This document shows, one piece after another, positions 8,633-17,048 of a DNA stretch of 64,000 bases. The notes below the pieces were generated by a model that had not been told where the DNA came from, ran no database searches, and worked only from the letters and a program-made list of their open reading frames with translations. Made by a program: the position numbers and the translations under genes. Position 1 is the stretch's first letter, and each line of letters opens with the position of its first letter. Where the stretch lies: the NCBI RefSeq assembly GCF_014648435.1, contig NZ_BMRC01000021.1:1-64000 (forward strand), read 5' to 3'. This DNA is from Nonomuraea spiralis (lineage in GTDB: Bacteria; Actinomycetota; Actinomycetes; Streptosporangiales; Streptosporangiaceae).

Positions 8633-9259
8633 ATGGCGGCGGAAGAGGACGGGCGTACCGCACGCAAGCGCAGGCAGATCCTGGACGCGGCGCACGCGGT
8701 GTTCCTGCGCAACGGCTACGTGGGCGCCAGCATGGACGAGGTGGCCGCGATCGCCTCGGTCTCGAAGCAGACCGTCTACAAACACTTCAGTGACAAGGAA
8801 CAACTCTTCACCACGATCATCCTCGACACGACCGACCAGATCGCGGGCCTGGCCAAGCTCGTCACCGCGTCCCTGGAGGACGGCCATGACCTGGACGAGG
8901 GCCTGCGCAAGCTCGCCCGCGCGTTCCTCGGCGCGATCATGCAGCCCGACGTGCTGCGGCTGCGGCGGCTGATCATCGCCGAGGCCGACCGTTTCCCCGA
9001 CCTCGGCCGCACCTGGTACCAGCAGGGGTTCGAGCGGTCGCTCCAGACCCTGGCCACGGCCTTCGGGCGCCTGGCCGGGCACGGCCTGCGGCCCATGGAC
9101 GACCCGCAGCTCGCCGCCGACCACTTCGTCGGGCTGCTGTTGTGGATCCCGGTGAACAAGGTCATGTTCTCGGGCGGCGGCGACCACTACACCGAGGCCG
9201 ACCTCGGCCGGATCGCCGACACCGCGGCCGAGGCGTTCCTGCGGGCCTACGGCGGCTAA
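8633..9259 (+). CDS. TetR/AcrR family transcriptional regulator
   Basis: A 208-residue repressor. The N-terminal helix-turn-helix ASMDEVAAIASVSKQTVYKHF is of the standard TetR type; the remaining helices form the ligand pocket with C-terminal features of the AcrR-C group (FLGAIMQPDVLRLRRLI). ATG at 8633 follows AAGGTGG; a GTG at 8612 in frame is an alternative start. It is divergent from the serine hydrolase and probably represses it and itself through the 8560-8595 palindrome. The stop overlaps the convergent amidase stop. Confidence 0.9.
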   Translation: MAAEEDGRTARKRRQILDAAHAVFLRNGYVGASMDEVAAIASVSKQTVYKHFSDKEQLFTTIILDTTDQIAGLAKLVTASLEDGHDLDEGLRKLARAFLGAIMQPDVLRLRRLIIAEADRFPDLGRTWYQQGFERSLQTLATAFGRLAGHGLRPMDDPQLAADHFVGLLLWIPVNKVMFSGGGDHYTEADLGRIADTAAEAFLRAYGG

Positions 9260-10047
9260 CCGGCCAGATACTGCTTGAGCCCGGCGGCCAGCGAACCGGC
9301 CATGCGCTCGCGGAACTCGCCGTCGGACATCTTGGCGGCGTCCCCTGGGTTGGCCATGTTGCCGCACTCGATGAACACCGCCGGGCGGGTGGACAGGTTG
9401 AGCCCGCCCAGGTCGGTGCGGGTCTGCAGGCCCTGCTCGCCGACATAGGTGGCGTACGGCATGCCGGTGCCGTCGCGGAAGGCGTTCCGGACGGCCACGC
9501 CCAGCTTCCTGGACGGCTTGATGATCGCGTCGTTGTGACCGGGCACCAGCCCCGGCAGGATCACATGGAAGCCCCGGCCGCTCGGTGCCGCGCCGTCGGC
9601 GTGGATGGACAGGACGGCGTCCGCCCGCGCCTTGTTGCCGATGGCCGCCCGCACGTCGATGCAGGGGCCGACGCCGGTGTCGTCCGGCCTGGTCAGCACC
9701 ACCTTGGCGCCCATGCCTTCGAGTATCGGCTTCAGGCGGCGCGCGACGTCCCAGGTGAAGGCGTGCTCCGGGTAGCCGGCGGCGGTCCGGGTGCCGGCGG
9801 TGTTGCAGGGCTTGCGCCCGGTGATGATGTCGACCGGGCGGCTGATCTCCTTGGGGTGGGAGGCGTTGCCCCCGTTGTGCCCCGGGTCGAGTACGACGAT
9901 CTTCCCGGCCAGCGCGCGCGTCCCCTGCGACGGCGACAGGGAGGTCACGACCACCCCCTGGGTGGCCCGTACGCCGCCGCCGCCGCAGGCCGCCGACAAC
10001 ACGGCCAGGGCGGTCAGCGTCACGGGGACGACCAGGTGAACGCGCAT
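9256..10047 (-). CDS. N-acetylmuramoyl-L-alanine amidase (Amidase_3), lipoprotein
   Basis: A 263-residue exported zinc amidase that cuts the MurNAc-L-Ala bond of peptidoglycan. A lipobox L-S-A-A-C follows a hydrophobic segment, so the mature enzyme is anchored through Cys near residue 21. Zinc ligands are visible as DPGHNGG, E in YPEHAFTWDVARRL and SIHADGA; the catalytic Glu sits in VFIECGNMANPGDA. The ATG at 10047 was chosen because it opens the signal sequence; the open frame continues upstream but without signal-like sequence. It is a single gene. Confidence 0.92.
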   Translation of the reverse strand: MRVHLVVPVTLTALAVLSAACGGGGVRATQGVVVTSLSPSQGTRALAGKIVVLDPGHNGGNASHPKEISRPVDIITGRKPCNTAGTRTAAGYPEHAFTWDVARRLKPILEGMGAKVVLTRPDDTGVGPCIDVRAAIGNKARADAVLSIHADGAAPSGRGFHVILPGLVPGHNDAIIKPSRKLGVAVRNAFRDGTGMPYATYVGEQGLQTRTDLGGLNLSTRPAVFIECGNMANPGDAAKMSDGEFRERMAGSLAAGLKQYLAG

Positions 10048-10159
10048 GCGACCGACCGTAACCGGGACGGGCCCGGCGACCTCGCCACCCGCTCTGGCCT
10101 GCGAGAACAATGACCTGGATTTGGATCTCACCGGACGGGCGCCGCGCCGCCGGGCTCGG

Positions 10160-11857
10160 CTAGTCCCGGTCCCAGTCCGCGCCGGGCACCGGCGGCTCGT
10201 CCCGCTTGCGGATCAGGTACGGCGGCATGACCAGGGCGTGCAGGCCCGTCGAGAGCAGGGTGTCGATCGACTGCTCGGGCGTCTCGGTCAGCGGGTGGCC
10301 GGGGCCGTTGAGCGAGGTGTTGATCAGCGCCGGGGAGCCGGTGGTCTCGTGCCACCTGGTCAGCAGGGCGTGCAGGAACGGCGTGGCGGACTCCTCCACG
10401 GTCTGGAGCCTCGCCGTACCGTCCACGTGGGTCACGCCCGGCAGGCTCGAGCGGTGCTCGGGGCGCACGTCGGCGGAGTACTGCATGAACGGGGCCGGGC
10501 GGTCGATGTCGAACAGGCGCCCGGCGTGCTCGGCCAGCACCAGCGGGGCCAGCGGGCGGAACCACTCGCGGCCCTTGACCTCGAAGTTGACGTAGTCCTG
10601 CATGTCCGGCCTGGCCGGGTCGGCGATGATGCTGCGGTTGCCGAGCGCGCGCGGGCCCGACTCGCTGCGGCCCTGGTGCAGGGCCACGACCCGGCCGCTC
10701 TCCAGCAGCGACACCATCGCGCCGACCAGGTCGTCCGGCTGCTCGGCCACCAGGCCGTCGGGCAGGCTGCGGACGGCGGCGGTGATCTCGTTCTCGTCCG
10801 GGTCGGGGCCGAGGAAGTCGTCGGTCCAGCGGAAGCCGCTCTCGACGCCGAGGCATTCGATCAGGCCGTAGAGTGCGCAGCCCACGGCGGTGCCGCCGGC
10901 GTGCGGGCTGGGCGGGATGAACACCTCGCGGAACGGCGACTCGCGGACGATCCTGCCGTTGGCCGAGCAGTTGAGCGCGGCGCCGCCGGCGAAGGCCAGC
11001 CGGTCGAGGCCGGTCTGCCCGTGCAGCCAGGCGACGACCTGGGCGAGGGCGTTCTCGTAGACGCGCTGGCCGGCCGCCGCCAGGTCGGCCGCGCGGGCGA
11101 AGCGCTCGCCGCCCGGCTCGTAGAGGTAGGCGTCCCGCTGGGCGAACGTCTCGATCCACTCCTCGGGGATGAACACCTCGTGCCCGCGTACGTCGAGGTC
11201 GGGCAGGCCGTACACGTACGGGTCGCCGAAGGGGGCCAGGCCCGTCACCCTGCCCTCGTTGCCCTCGCCCTCGGGCCACAGCAGTTTGGTCAGCAGCGCG
11301 TAGAAGCAGCCGAGTCCGGCCGGGCGGGCCCAGTCGCCGTCCCAGAGCTGCTTGGCCAGGCACTCGATCTCGCCGCCGCGTTCGCACCGGTAGAAGGAGG
11401 CGACCTCCACCATGTCGTCCCTGGTGCCCTTCGGCAGCCGTACCGGCTCGGTGAAGTCCCGTACCCGGCTGCCCTGGGCGTCGATCACCAGGCCCGCCGC
11501 CCGCTCGAACGGCGAGGGCGGGAACGCGCTGTAGACGTGGCTGAGATGGTGCGAGACCTGGACGACGCGGGCGCCCTCCTTGAGGCTCAGGGTCTCGCGC
11601 AGCTCTTCCTCGTAGGCGTCCTTGTGCTCCATCTCGGTGTCGGAGGAGTATCCCTCCACCACGAGGTCCACGGGCTCCTTGAGCAGCGGCATCTCGGGCA
11701 GGTACAGGTCCGGCAGGTCACCGAGACGACCCCAGTGGTGCTTGCGCCGGCTGATGCGTTCCTTCTGCAGGCTGTACATGCCCGACACACCCGCAGCGAC
11801 GGCAACAGAACCATCCTGAGTACGATTTATACCGACAACGATGGGAACGTCCGCCAT
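10160..11857 (-). CDS. Carbamoyltransferase, NodU/CmcH family
   Basis: A 565-residue O-carbamoyltransferase that uses carbamoyl phosphate and ATP to carbamoylate a hydroxyl group on a small molecule. The N-terminal Kae1-like domain shows HHLSHVYSAFPPSPF (metal-binding His pair) and AGLVIDAQGS; the middle has LAFAGGAALNCSANG; the C-terminal domain has the family block GRSESGPRALGNRSIIADP and a final ALINTSLNGPGHPL. The ATG at 11857 follows AGGAGG by about 9 bases. Members tailor antibiotics and nodulation factors; here no biosynthetic genes flank it, and the gene stands alone between an amidase and a peptidase. Confidence 0.92.
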   Translation of the reverse strand: MADVPIVVGINRTQDGSVAVAAGVSGMYSLQKERISRRKHHWGRLGDLPDLYLPEMPLLKEPVDLVVEGYSSDTEMEHKDAYEEELRETLSLKEGARVVQVSHHLSHVYSAFPPSPFERAAGLVIDAQGSRVRDFTEPVRLPKGTRDDMVEVASFYRCERGGEIECLAKQLWDGDWARPAGLGCFYALLTKLLWPEGEGNEGRVTGLAPFGDPYVYGLPDLDVRGHEVFIPEEWIETFAQRDAYLYEPGGERFARAADLAAAGQRVYENALAQVVAWLHGQTGLDRLAFAGGAALNCSANGRIVRESPFREVFIPPSPHAGGTAVGCALYGLIECLGVESGFRWTDDFLGPDPDENEITAAVRSLPDGLVAEQPDDLVGAMVSLLESGRVVALHQGRSESGPRALGNRSIIADPARPDMQDYVNFEVKGREWFRPLAPLVLAEHAGRLFDIDRPAPFMQYSADVRPEHRSSLPGVTHVDGTARLQTVEESATPFLHALLTRWHETTGSPALINTSLNGPGHPLTETPEQSIDTLLSTGLHALVMPPYLIRKRDEPPVPGADWDRD

Positions 11858-11940
11858 TTCTGGTGCCTCCTGCGCTGTGATCATCGGCACCAGTACCCGG
11901 GCTTCGGACAAGACCATCCCTCAACCGCGTAACGGACACG

Positions 11941-13401
11941 TCAGCGGCAGAGCGTGTCCGTCGCCGGACGCCGGCCGGTGACCAGGAACTCCGTCACCGT
12001 CCTGTCGCCGCAGGCGTTGCCGTTGGCGAGGTAGCTGCCGTGGCCGCCGGCGTCCACGCTGACCATCCGCGCCCGGTCGCCGAAGGCGGCCCGCAGCTTC
12101 AGCGCGCCGCTGTGCGGCGTGGAGGGGTCACGCAGGTTCTGCACCAGCAGCACGTTGGACGGCCCCTTGGCGGTCACCCGTACGGGCCGCTCAGCCGGCC
12201 GGTACGGCCAGAAGGCGCACGGCCCGAGGTTGACCGGCATGCCCGCCGTGAGCGGGTAGTCCACCCGGTTCCGGTCCACCAGCCGCTGGTGCCGGACCGT
12301 CGAGGCGGGCCACTCCACGTCGTTGCACATGGTGGCCCCGGCCACTGCGGCGGTGTTCTGCAGCGCGGCGGGCGGCGGCGAGGTGGGGGCGGGCAGCGTC
12401 GCGCCGGTCAGCGCGGCCTTCATCAGGGCGGCCAGCCCCGGGAATCCGGCGTCGGAGTAGAACGCGGTGAGCATGGTCTCGCGCAGCGTGTTGCCGTCGA
12501 GCCGGGCGGGGTTGGCGCCGGGCCAGGGCAGCGGCTCGCGGTCCAGGCGGGCGGCCAGGTCCAGCACGGTACGCCGGACCTCGGCCGGGTCGGCGCCGAG
12601 CCCGTACTCGGCGTCGCGGCCGGCGGCGAAGCGGGCGAAGTCGGGGAACCTGTCCTCGACGCCGACCGCGTAGTTGGCCAGCCATCCCCTGGCGACCTTG
12701 GTGGGGTCGGGGTCGTCGTTGCTGTCCAGGACGACCCGGTCGGTGTGCTCGGGGAACATCGTGGCGTACGCGGCTCCGGCGTAGGTGCCGTACGAGACGC
12801 CCCAGTAGGAGAGCTTCTGCTCGCCGAGCGCGCGCCTGATGGCGTCGATGTCCCTGGCCGCGTTGCGGGTGGTGATGTGGCGCAGCATTGGGCCGCCGTT
12901 GCGCGCGCACGCCTCGGCGAGCCGGTGCGACCAGGCCACGTTCTCGCTGATGTCGCCGTCGGCCGCCGGGTAGGGCTTGAGCTTGGTGAGAGTGGTGTCG
13001 GCGTCGGTGAGCCCGCAGGTGACGGGGGCGCTGCGGCCGACGCCGCGCGGGTCGAAGCCGACGATGTCGTAGCGGTCGAGCACCTCGGCGGGCAGGCGGC
13101 TCACCATGGTGCTGGGACGCGACAGGCCGGGGCTGCCGGGGCCGCCGGGGATGAGCAGCAGCACACCCCTGCGCAGGCCGGGCCGCGCGGTGCGGATCCG
13201 GGAGACGGCCATGGAGAACGTGTCACCCGCCGGGGCGGCGTGGTCGACCGGGACCTGGAGGGTCGCGCACTCCTGCCGGGCGTCCAGGCCGGACATCCCG
13301 GCGCAGGTCCCCCATTCCACGGTCGGGGTGGGGGCCGCGGTCGGGGCGGTCGGGGCGGGGGTGAAGGTGAGCAGGGCGGCGAGCGCGAGGGCGGAGTTCA
13401 T
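11941..13401 (-). CDS. Secreted alpha/beta hydrolase, tripeptidyl aminopeptidase type (S33)
   Basis: A 486-residue secreted peptidase of the Streptomyces Tap/SlpD type, expected to release N-terminal peptides from proteins outside the cell. It has a signal peptide from ATG 13401 (MNSALALAALLTF) followed by a Thr/Ala/Pro linker, the oxyanion segment LLLIPGGPGSPGLS, the nucleophile elbow GVSYGTYAG and the FDPRGVGRSAPVTC block. The C-terminal TAP-like region ends with the His segment DAGGHGSYLANGNACGD, a common end for this family. The earlier in-frame ATG would place a charged 24-residue tail before the signal peptide, so it is rejected. Confidence 0.9.
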   Translation of the reverse strand: MNSALALAALLTFTPAPTAPTAAPTPTVEWGTCAGMSGLDARQECATLQVPVDHAAPAGDTFSMAVSRIRTARPGLRRGVLLLIPGGPGSPGLSRPSTMVSRLPAEVLDRYDIVGFDPRGVGRSAPVTCGLTDADTTLTKLKPYPAADGDISENVAWSHRLAEACARNGGPMLRHITTRNAARDIDAIRRALGEQKLSYWGVSYGTYAGAAYATMFPEHTDRVVLDSNDDPDPTKVARGWLANYAVGVEDRFPDFARFAAGRDAEYGLGADPAEVRRTVLDLAARLDREPLPWPGANPARLDGNTLRETMLTAFYSDAGFPGLAALMKAALTGATLPAPTSPPPAALQNTAAVAGATMCNDVEWPASTVRHQRLVDRNRVDYPLTAGMPVNLGPCAFWPYRPAERPVRVTAKGPSNVLLVQNLRDPSTPHSGALKLRAAFGDRARMVSVDAGGHGSYLANGNACGDRTVTEFLVTGRRPATDTLCR

Positions 13402-13517
13402 GGCGACAAGCCTGCCGTCCGGAGCGATCACCCCACCATGGACGTGATCATCGATCGACCGTGATCTCCTCATGAACCGGACAGAACTTGTGGGCCCGGC
13501 GAGCGGTCAAACCCTGT

Positions 13518-14012
13518 ATGACGAAGCACACATTCGCGGCGGTGACCCTCGCGGCGGGCCTCACGCTGGCCGGGATCGCCTCCCCCGCGCTCGCCGCCCC
13601 CTCGTTCGGCCCCTACGGGTACGGCGGGATCACGCTGGGCATGAGCGCCAAGGCCGCCCAGGCCACCGGGAAGATCGTTCGCAAGCCCGCCCCCGGCTCG
13701 GACGCCTGCTCCGGCTGGGACCTCAAGGCCCACAGGACGAGCCGCGACGCGGTCGGCCTGTACATCTCCAAGAACGTCGGCGTCGCGATGATCTTCGCGC
13801 CGAAGGGCGTCAGGACTCCGGAGGGCATCGGCGTCGGCTCGACGCAGGCCCAGCTCAAGCAGGCGTACGCGAAGAAGCTGCGCACGTCGGCGAGCGGCTA
13901 CCCGTACGCCGACGTGCCGGGCAACCCGAAGGCGTACTACTACTTCCTGCTCCGCCACGGCAAGATCTACGAGATGGGCCTGGCCCTGGACAAGCAGGAC
14001 TGCGCGAACTGA
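13518..14012 (+). CDS. Small secreted protein of unknown function
   Basis: A 164-residue protein with a clean Sec signal peptide (MTKHTFAAVTLAAGLTLAG, cleavage near A-L-A-A at 28). The mature part starts PSFGPYGYGGITLGMSAKAAQATG, a pattern seen in small actinobacterial exported proteins in which a glycine-rich strand is followed by a helix. It has two Cys, one near the start and one at the C-terminus, that could form a disulfide. It is divergent from the S33 peptidase. No function can be assigned. Confidence 0.8.
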   Translation: MTKHTFAAVTLAAGLTLAGIASPALAAPSFGPYGYGGITLGMSAKAAQATGKIVRKPAPGSDACSGWDLKAHRTSRDAVGLYISKNVGVAMIFAPKGVRTPEGIGVGSTQAQLKQAYAKKLRTSASGYPYADVPGNPKAYYYFLLRHGKIYEMGLALDKQDCAN

Positions 14013-14143
14013 CGACCCGACCGAAATGCCGTAAGTGATCTTCCTCGCTCGGCTCACGGCGGCGGGCGCGCACCGGGTCCGGGTACGGGCGCGGCAGCTC
14101 TGTCATCAGGCGATCATCGGCTGATGGGCCCTCGATCGGGCGG

Positions 14144-14175
14144 CACCGGCTTCTCCGCGAAGCCGGTGTTTTTTT
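14144..14175 (+). terminator. Rho-independent terminator after the small secreted protein
   Basis: CACCGGCTTC-tccgc-GAAGCCGGTG forms a perfect 10-bp stem with a 5-base loop and is followed directly by seven T. It is the best intrinsic terminator in the window. The gap 14013-14299 otherwise holds an AT-richer promoter region for the next gene. Confidence 0.9.
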
Positions 14176-14299
14176 ATTTCCTGATAAATAGGGTCTAGCC
14201 CGGAGATGTGGTTCTTGGTAGAAATTGCCGCTGGCAGCTACGCGCTGCTTCCTGAACCGGTCATCCACCAATTCCTATAGTGAGCGGGCCGATTTTAAC

Positions 14300-14932
14300 G
14301 TGCTTGCCGATGATTTCTTCTTCGTCTCCTGGGACGCGACGGGCTCGGGCAAGCCTCGCCTGCATGCCCCGGGCGTGGCGCTCGGCCTGGCCGGGGCGCT
14401 GATCGCGGAACTGGTGCTGGAGCAGCGGATCGCCGTGGAAGGGGTCCGGCTGCGGGTGGTCGACGGGCGCAGGGTCCAGGACGAGCTGGCCGGAAAAGTG
14501 CTGACCGAAATCGGTAATTCCCCGCAGCACACCGATGTGCGAACCTGGCTGGCGTACCTGGCACAACGCTCGGTCACCGAGGTGACCGGGCGGTTGATGG
14601 CGAACGGCCTGCTCGAACGCGAATCCCCGAGGCTGCTCAAGCGTAAACAATTCCGCTATTTCTCGACCGACTTCAGCCGGGCCATGTGGCCCTCCGCACG
14701 GCTGAGGCTGGCGCTGGTCAAGTGGCAGCCGCTGACCCCGTACGACATGGCCCTGGCCGCCCTGGCCGAGGCCTGCGACCTGACCGACATCGTCGTCGAG
14801 GACCCGGCCGACCGGCGCGGCGCCCACCAGTACCTGACCACGGTGCTGGCCGCGATGCCCCAGCCGCTGAGCGACCTGGGCCGCCAGGTGGGCGCGGCCG
14901 TCGGCGACGCGGTCCTGACCTACCGCACCTGA
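14300..14932 (+). CDS. GPP34 (GOLPH3-like) family protein
   Basis: A 210-residue protein of the Golgi phosphoprotein 3 fold, which in actinomycetes occurs as paralogues of unknown role, probably peripheral on the membrane. It has the opening LADDFFFVSWDATGSGKPRL, the segment VALGLAGALIAELVLEQRI, a central RTWLAYLAQRSVTEVTGRLMANGLLE helix pair and the final LSDLGRQVGAAVGDAV. The GTG at 14300 is chosen by family alignment; an upstream in-frame ATG at 14225 would add 25 atypical residues with low-GC codons. It is followed after 20 bases by an amino acid permease. Confidence 0.82.
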   Translation: MLADDFFFVSWDATGSGKPRLHAPGVALGLAGALIAELVLEQRIAVEGVRLRVVDGRRVQDELAGKVLTEIGNSPQHTDVRTWLAYLAQRSVTEVTGRLMANGLLERESPRLLKRKQFRYFSTDFSRAMWPSARLRLALVKWQPLTPYDMALAALAEACDLTDIVVEDPADRRGAHQYLTTVLAAMPQPLSDLGRQVGAAVGDAVLTYRT

Positions 14933-14952
14933 ACCCCCCAGAAAGGAATCCG

Positions 14953-16437
14953 ATGCCTTCCGCGAGATCCGGCACCGGGCCCGACCCCATCGCGGGTGCC
15001 CTGGCCGCCGACCGCCTCGGCGCGCCCTCGGTCGTCTACTTCGTCCTGTCTGCCGCCGCGCCACTCACCGTCGTCGCCGGCGTGATCACCACCGGGTACG
15101 CCGTCACCGAGATCACCGGGCTGCCGATCGCGTTCCTGGTCGTCGGCGCGGTGCTGGCGGTGTTCGCGGTCGGGTACGTGGCCATGGCCCGCCACATGGC
15201 CAACGCCGGGGCGTTCTACACCTACATCAGCCGCGGCCTCGGCCGTCCCGCGGGCATCGCGGCGGCGTGGGTGGCGCTGATCGCCTACAACGCCCTCCAG
15301 GTGGGCCTGTACGGCGCCTTCGGCACGGCGGCGACCCCACTGCTCGAACGGTGGTTCGGCGGCGCGCCGCCCTGGTGGGTGATCTCGCTGGTCGCCTGGG
15401 CGCTGGTGGGCGTGCTCGGCCTGATGCGGGTGGACGTCAACGGGCGACTGCTGGCCGTCCTGCTCACCGCCGAGGTGGCGGTCATCCTGCTGTTCGACGT
15501 GGCCGACCTGGCCAACCCGGCGCCGTCCGGGTTCTCCGCCGAGACGTTGTCGCCCGCGGCGCTGTTCGTGCCGGGGGTGGGGGCGCTGCTGGTCATCGCG
15601 ACACTCGGGTTCGTCGGGTTCGAGTCCTCCGTGGTGTTCTCGGAGGAGAGCCGGGACCCGCGGCGTACCGTGCCGCTGGCCACGTACGCGTCGGTGGCGA
15701 TCATCGCGGGGCTCTACTCCCTGTCGTCGTGGGCGATGACGGTCGCCACCGGTCCGGCGAACATCGTGGCCGCCGCACAACGCGACCAGGCCGAGACGAT
15801 CTTCAACATCGCCGGCCAGCACCTCGGCGGGACGGTCGTGGACATCGCCCGGGTGCTCTTCGTCACGAGCGTGTTCGCCGCCATGATCTCCTTCCACAAC
15901 ACCACCGCCCGGTACTTCTTCGCCCTCGGACGCGAGCGGGTGCTGCCCGCCTTCTTCGGCCGTACCCGGCCGCGCAGCGGCGCGCCCCGCTCGGGCTCGA
16001 TCGCGCAGACCGTGCTCGGGCTGGTCGTCATCGTGGTCTACGCGGTCCTGGGGCTCGACCCGCTGGTGCAGCTCTTCTTCTACGGTGGCTCGTTCGGCGG
16101 GTTCGGGGTGTTGCTGCTGGTGTTCGTGACCTCGGTCGCGATCGTCGTCTTCTTCGTCCGGCAGCCGAGCGGGGAGGCGCTCTCGCGGCGGATCCTGGCG
16201 CCCGTGCCCGCCGCGCTGGCGCTGGCGGTGATGGTGTGGCTGGCGCTGGACAACTTCTCGACGCTGCTCGGGGTGCCGGCGGGCGACCCGCTCGCGTGGA
16301 TCCTGCCGGTCGTGTACGCGGTCGCGGCCCTGCTCGGCGTGGGCTGGGCGCTGGTCCTGCGCAGCGGGCAGCCGGGCGTGTACTCGCTGGTGGGCATGGG
16401 CGCCAAGGCCGCCGCCACGCCGGAGGCGGTCCGTTGA
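14953..16437 (+). CDS. APC family amino acid permease
   Basis: A 494-residue membrane transporter with about 12 predicted membrane helices, probably an amino acid/proton symporter. The N-terminal region shows the APC helix 1 break (VYFVLSAAAPLTVVAGVITTGYA) and helix 3 region GAFYTYISRGLGRPAGIAAAW; the substrate helix 6 region is FVGFESSVVFSEESRDPRRTVP. ATG at 14953 follows AGAAAGG. It lies 20 bases after the GPP34 gene and overlaps the next gene by 4 bases, so the three are likely one operon. Confidence 0.9.
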   Translation: MPSARSGTGPDPIAGALAADRLGAPSVVYFVLSAAAPLTVVAGVITTGYAVTEITGLPIAFLVVGAVLAVFAVGYVAMARHMANAGAFYTYISRGLGRPAGIAAAWVALIAYNALQVGLYGAFGTAATPLLERWFGGAPPWWVISLVAWALVGVLGLMRVDVNGRLLAVLLTAEVAVILLFDVADLANPAPSGFSAETLSPAALFVPGVGALLVIATLGFVGFESSVVFSEESRDPRRTVPLATYASVAIIAGLYSLSSWAMTVATGPANIVAAAQRDQAETIFNIAGQHLGGTVVDIARVLFVTSVFAAMISFHNTTARYFFALGRERVLPAFFGRTRPRSGAPRSGSIAQTVLGLVVIVVYAVLGLDPLVQLFFYGGSFGGFGVLLLVFVTSVAIVVFFVRQPSGEALSRRILAPVPAALALAVMVWLALDNFSTLLGVPAGDPLAWILPVVYAVAALLGVGWALVLRSGQPGVYSLVGMGAKAAATPEAVR

Positions 16438-17042
16438 CGCGGTCGCGGGAGGTCGTCGCGCGGGACGTGCGCCGGGCGTCCGCCGGGGACGCCGGCGCGG
16501 TCGCCGAACTCGTGGCGACCGCGTTCGCGCCGCTGCCCGCGGTGTCGTACCTGGTGCCCGAGCCGGCCGGGCGGCACGAGATCATGGTGGCCGACTTCCT
16601 GATCCTCGTCTCGCACGCCATCGAGCACGGCGAGGTCGACCTGGTCGGCGACGGGCGGGCAGTCGCGGTCTGGTTGCCGCACACCGCCGAGGCGCCGCCG
16701 CCCGAGCCGCCCGACTACGACCGCCGCCTCGCCGCCGCCACCGGCCGGTGGGCCGACCGGTTCCGGCTGCTGGACGAGCTGTTCGAACGCCACCACCCGG
16801 AGCCGCCGTACCACCACCTGGCGCTCCTGGCCGTGCACCCGGACGATCAGGGCGCCGGCCTGGGCACGGCACTGCTGCGCCGCCACCACGCCCTGCTGGA
16901 CGGCGCGCCCGCGTACCTGGAGGCCAGCAGCGCCCGCAGCCGCGACCTGTACGCCCGCCACGGCTACCGGGCCGAGGAGCCGTTCGCGCTGCCGAACGGC
17001 GCCCAGTTCTGGCCTATGTGGCGGCCCGGCGTCAGTCCGTGA
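16434..17042 (+). CDS. GNAT family N-acetyltransferase
   Basis: A 202-residue acetyl-CoA-dependent acyltransferase. The acetyl-CoA binding motif is LALLAVHPDDQGAGLGTALL near residue 130, followed by APAYLEASSARSRDLYARHGY, the usual motif B with Tyr general acid. A TTG start at 16434 overlaps the permease stop (TTGA) and has GGAGG 7 bases upstream; a GTG at 16467 is an alternative. The coupling suggests a function related to the transported amino acid or amine, but the substrate is unknown. Confidence 0.85.
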   Translation: MTRSREVVARDVRRASAGDAGAVAELVATAFAPLPAVSYLVPEPAGRHEIMVADFLILVSHAIEHGEVDLVGDGRAVAVWLPHTAEAPPPEPPDYDRRLAAATGRWADRFRLLDELFERHHPEPPYHHLALLAVHPDDQGAGLGTALLRRHHALLDGAPAYLEASSARSRDLYARHGYRAEEPFALPNGAQFWPMWRPGVSP

Positions 17043-17048
17043 CCGGCG

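Noticed and set aside
10046..11932. Plus-strand frame of about 630 codons across the carbamoyltransferase
   Set aside because: Shadow of the antisense gene; composition dominated by Gly, Val, Gln and Arg.
12040..13464. Plus-strand frame across the S33 peptidase
   Set aside because: Shadow; no start signal or domain.
14225..14299. Upstream extension of the GPP34 gene
   Set aside because: The added residues (RCFLNRSSTNSYSER) use low-GC codons and do not match the family start.
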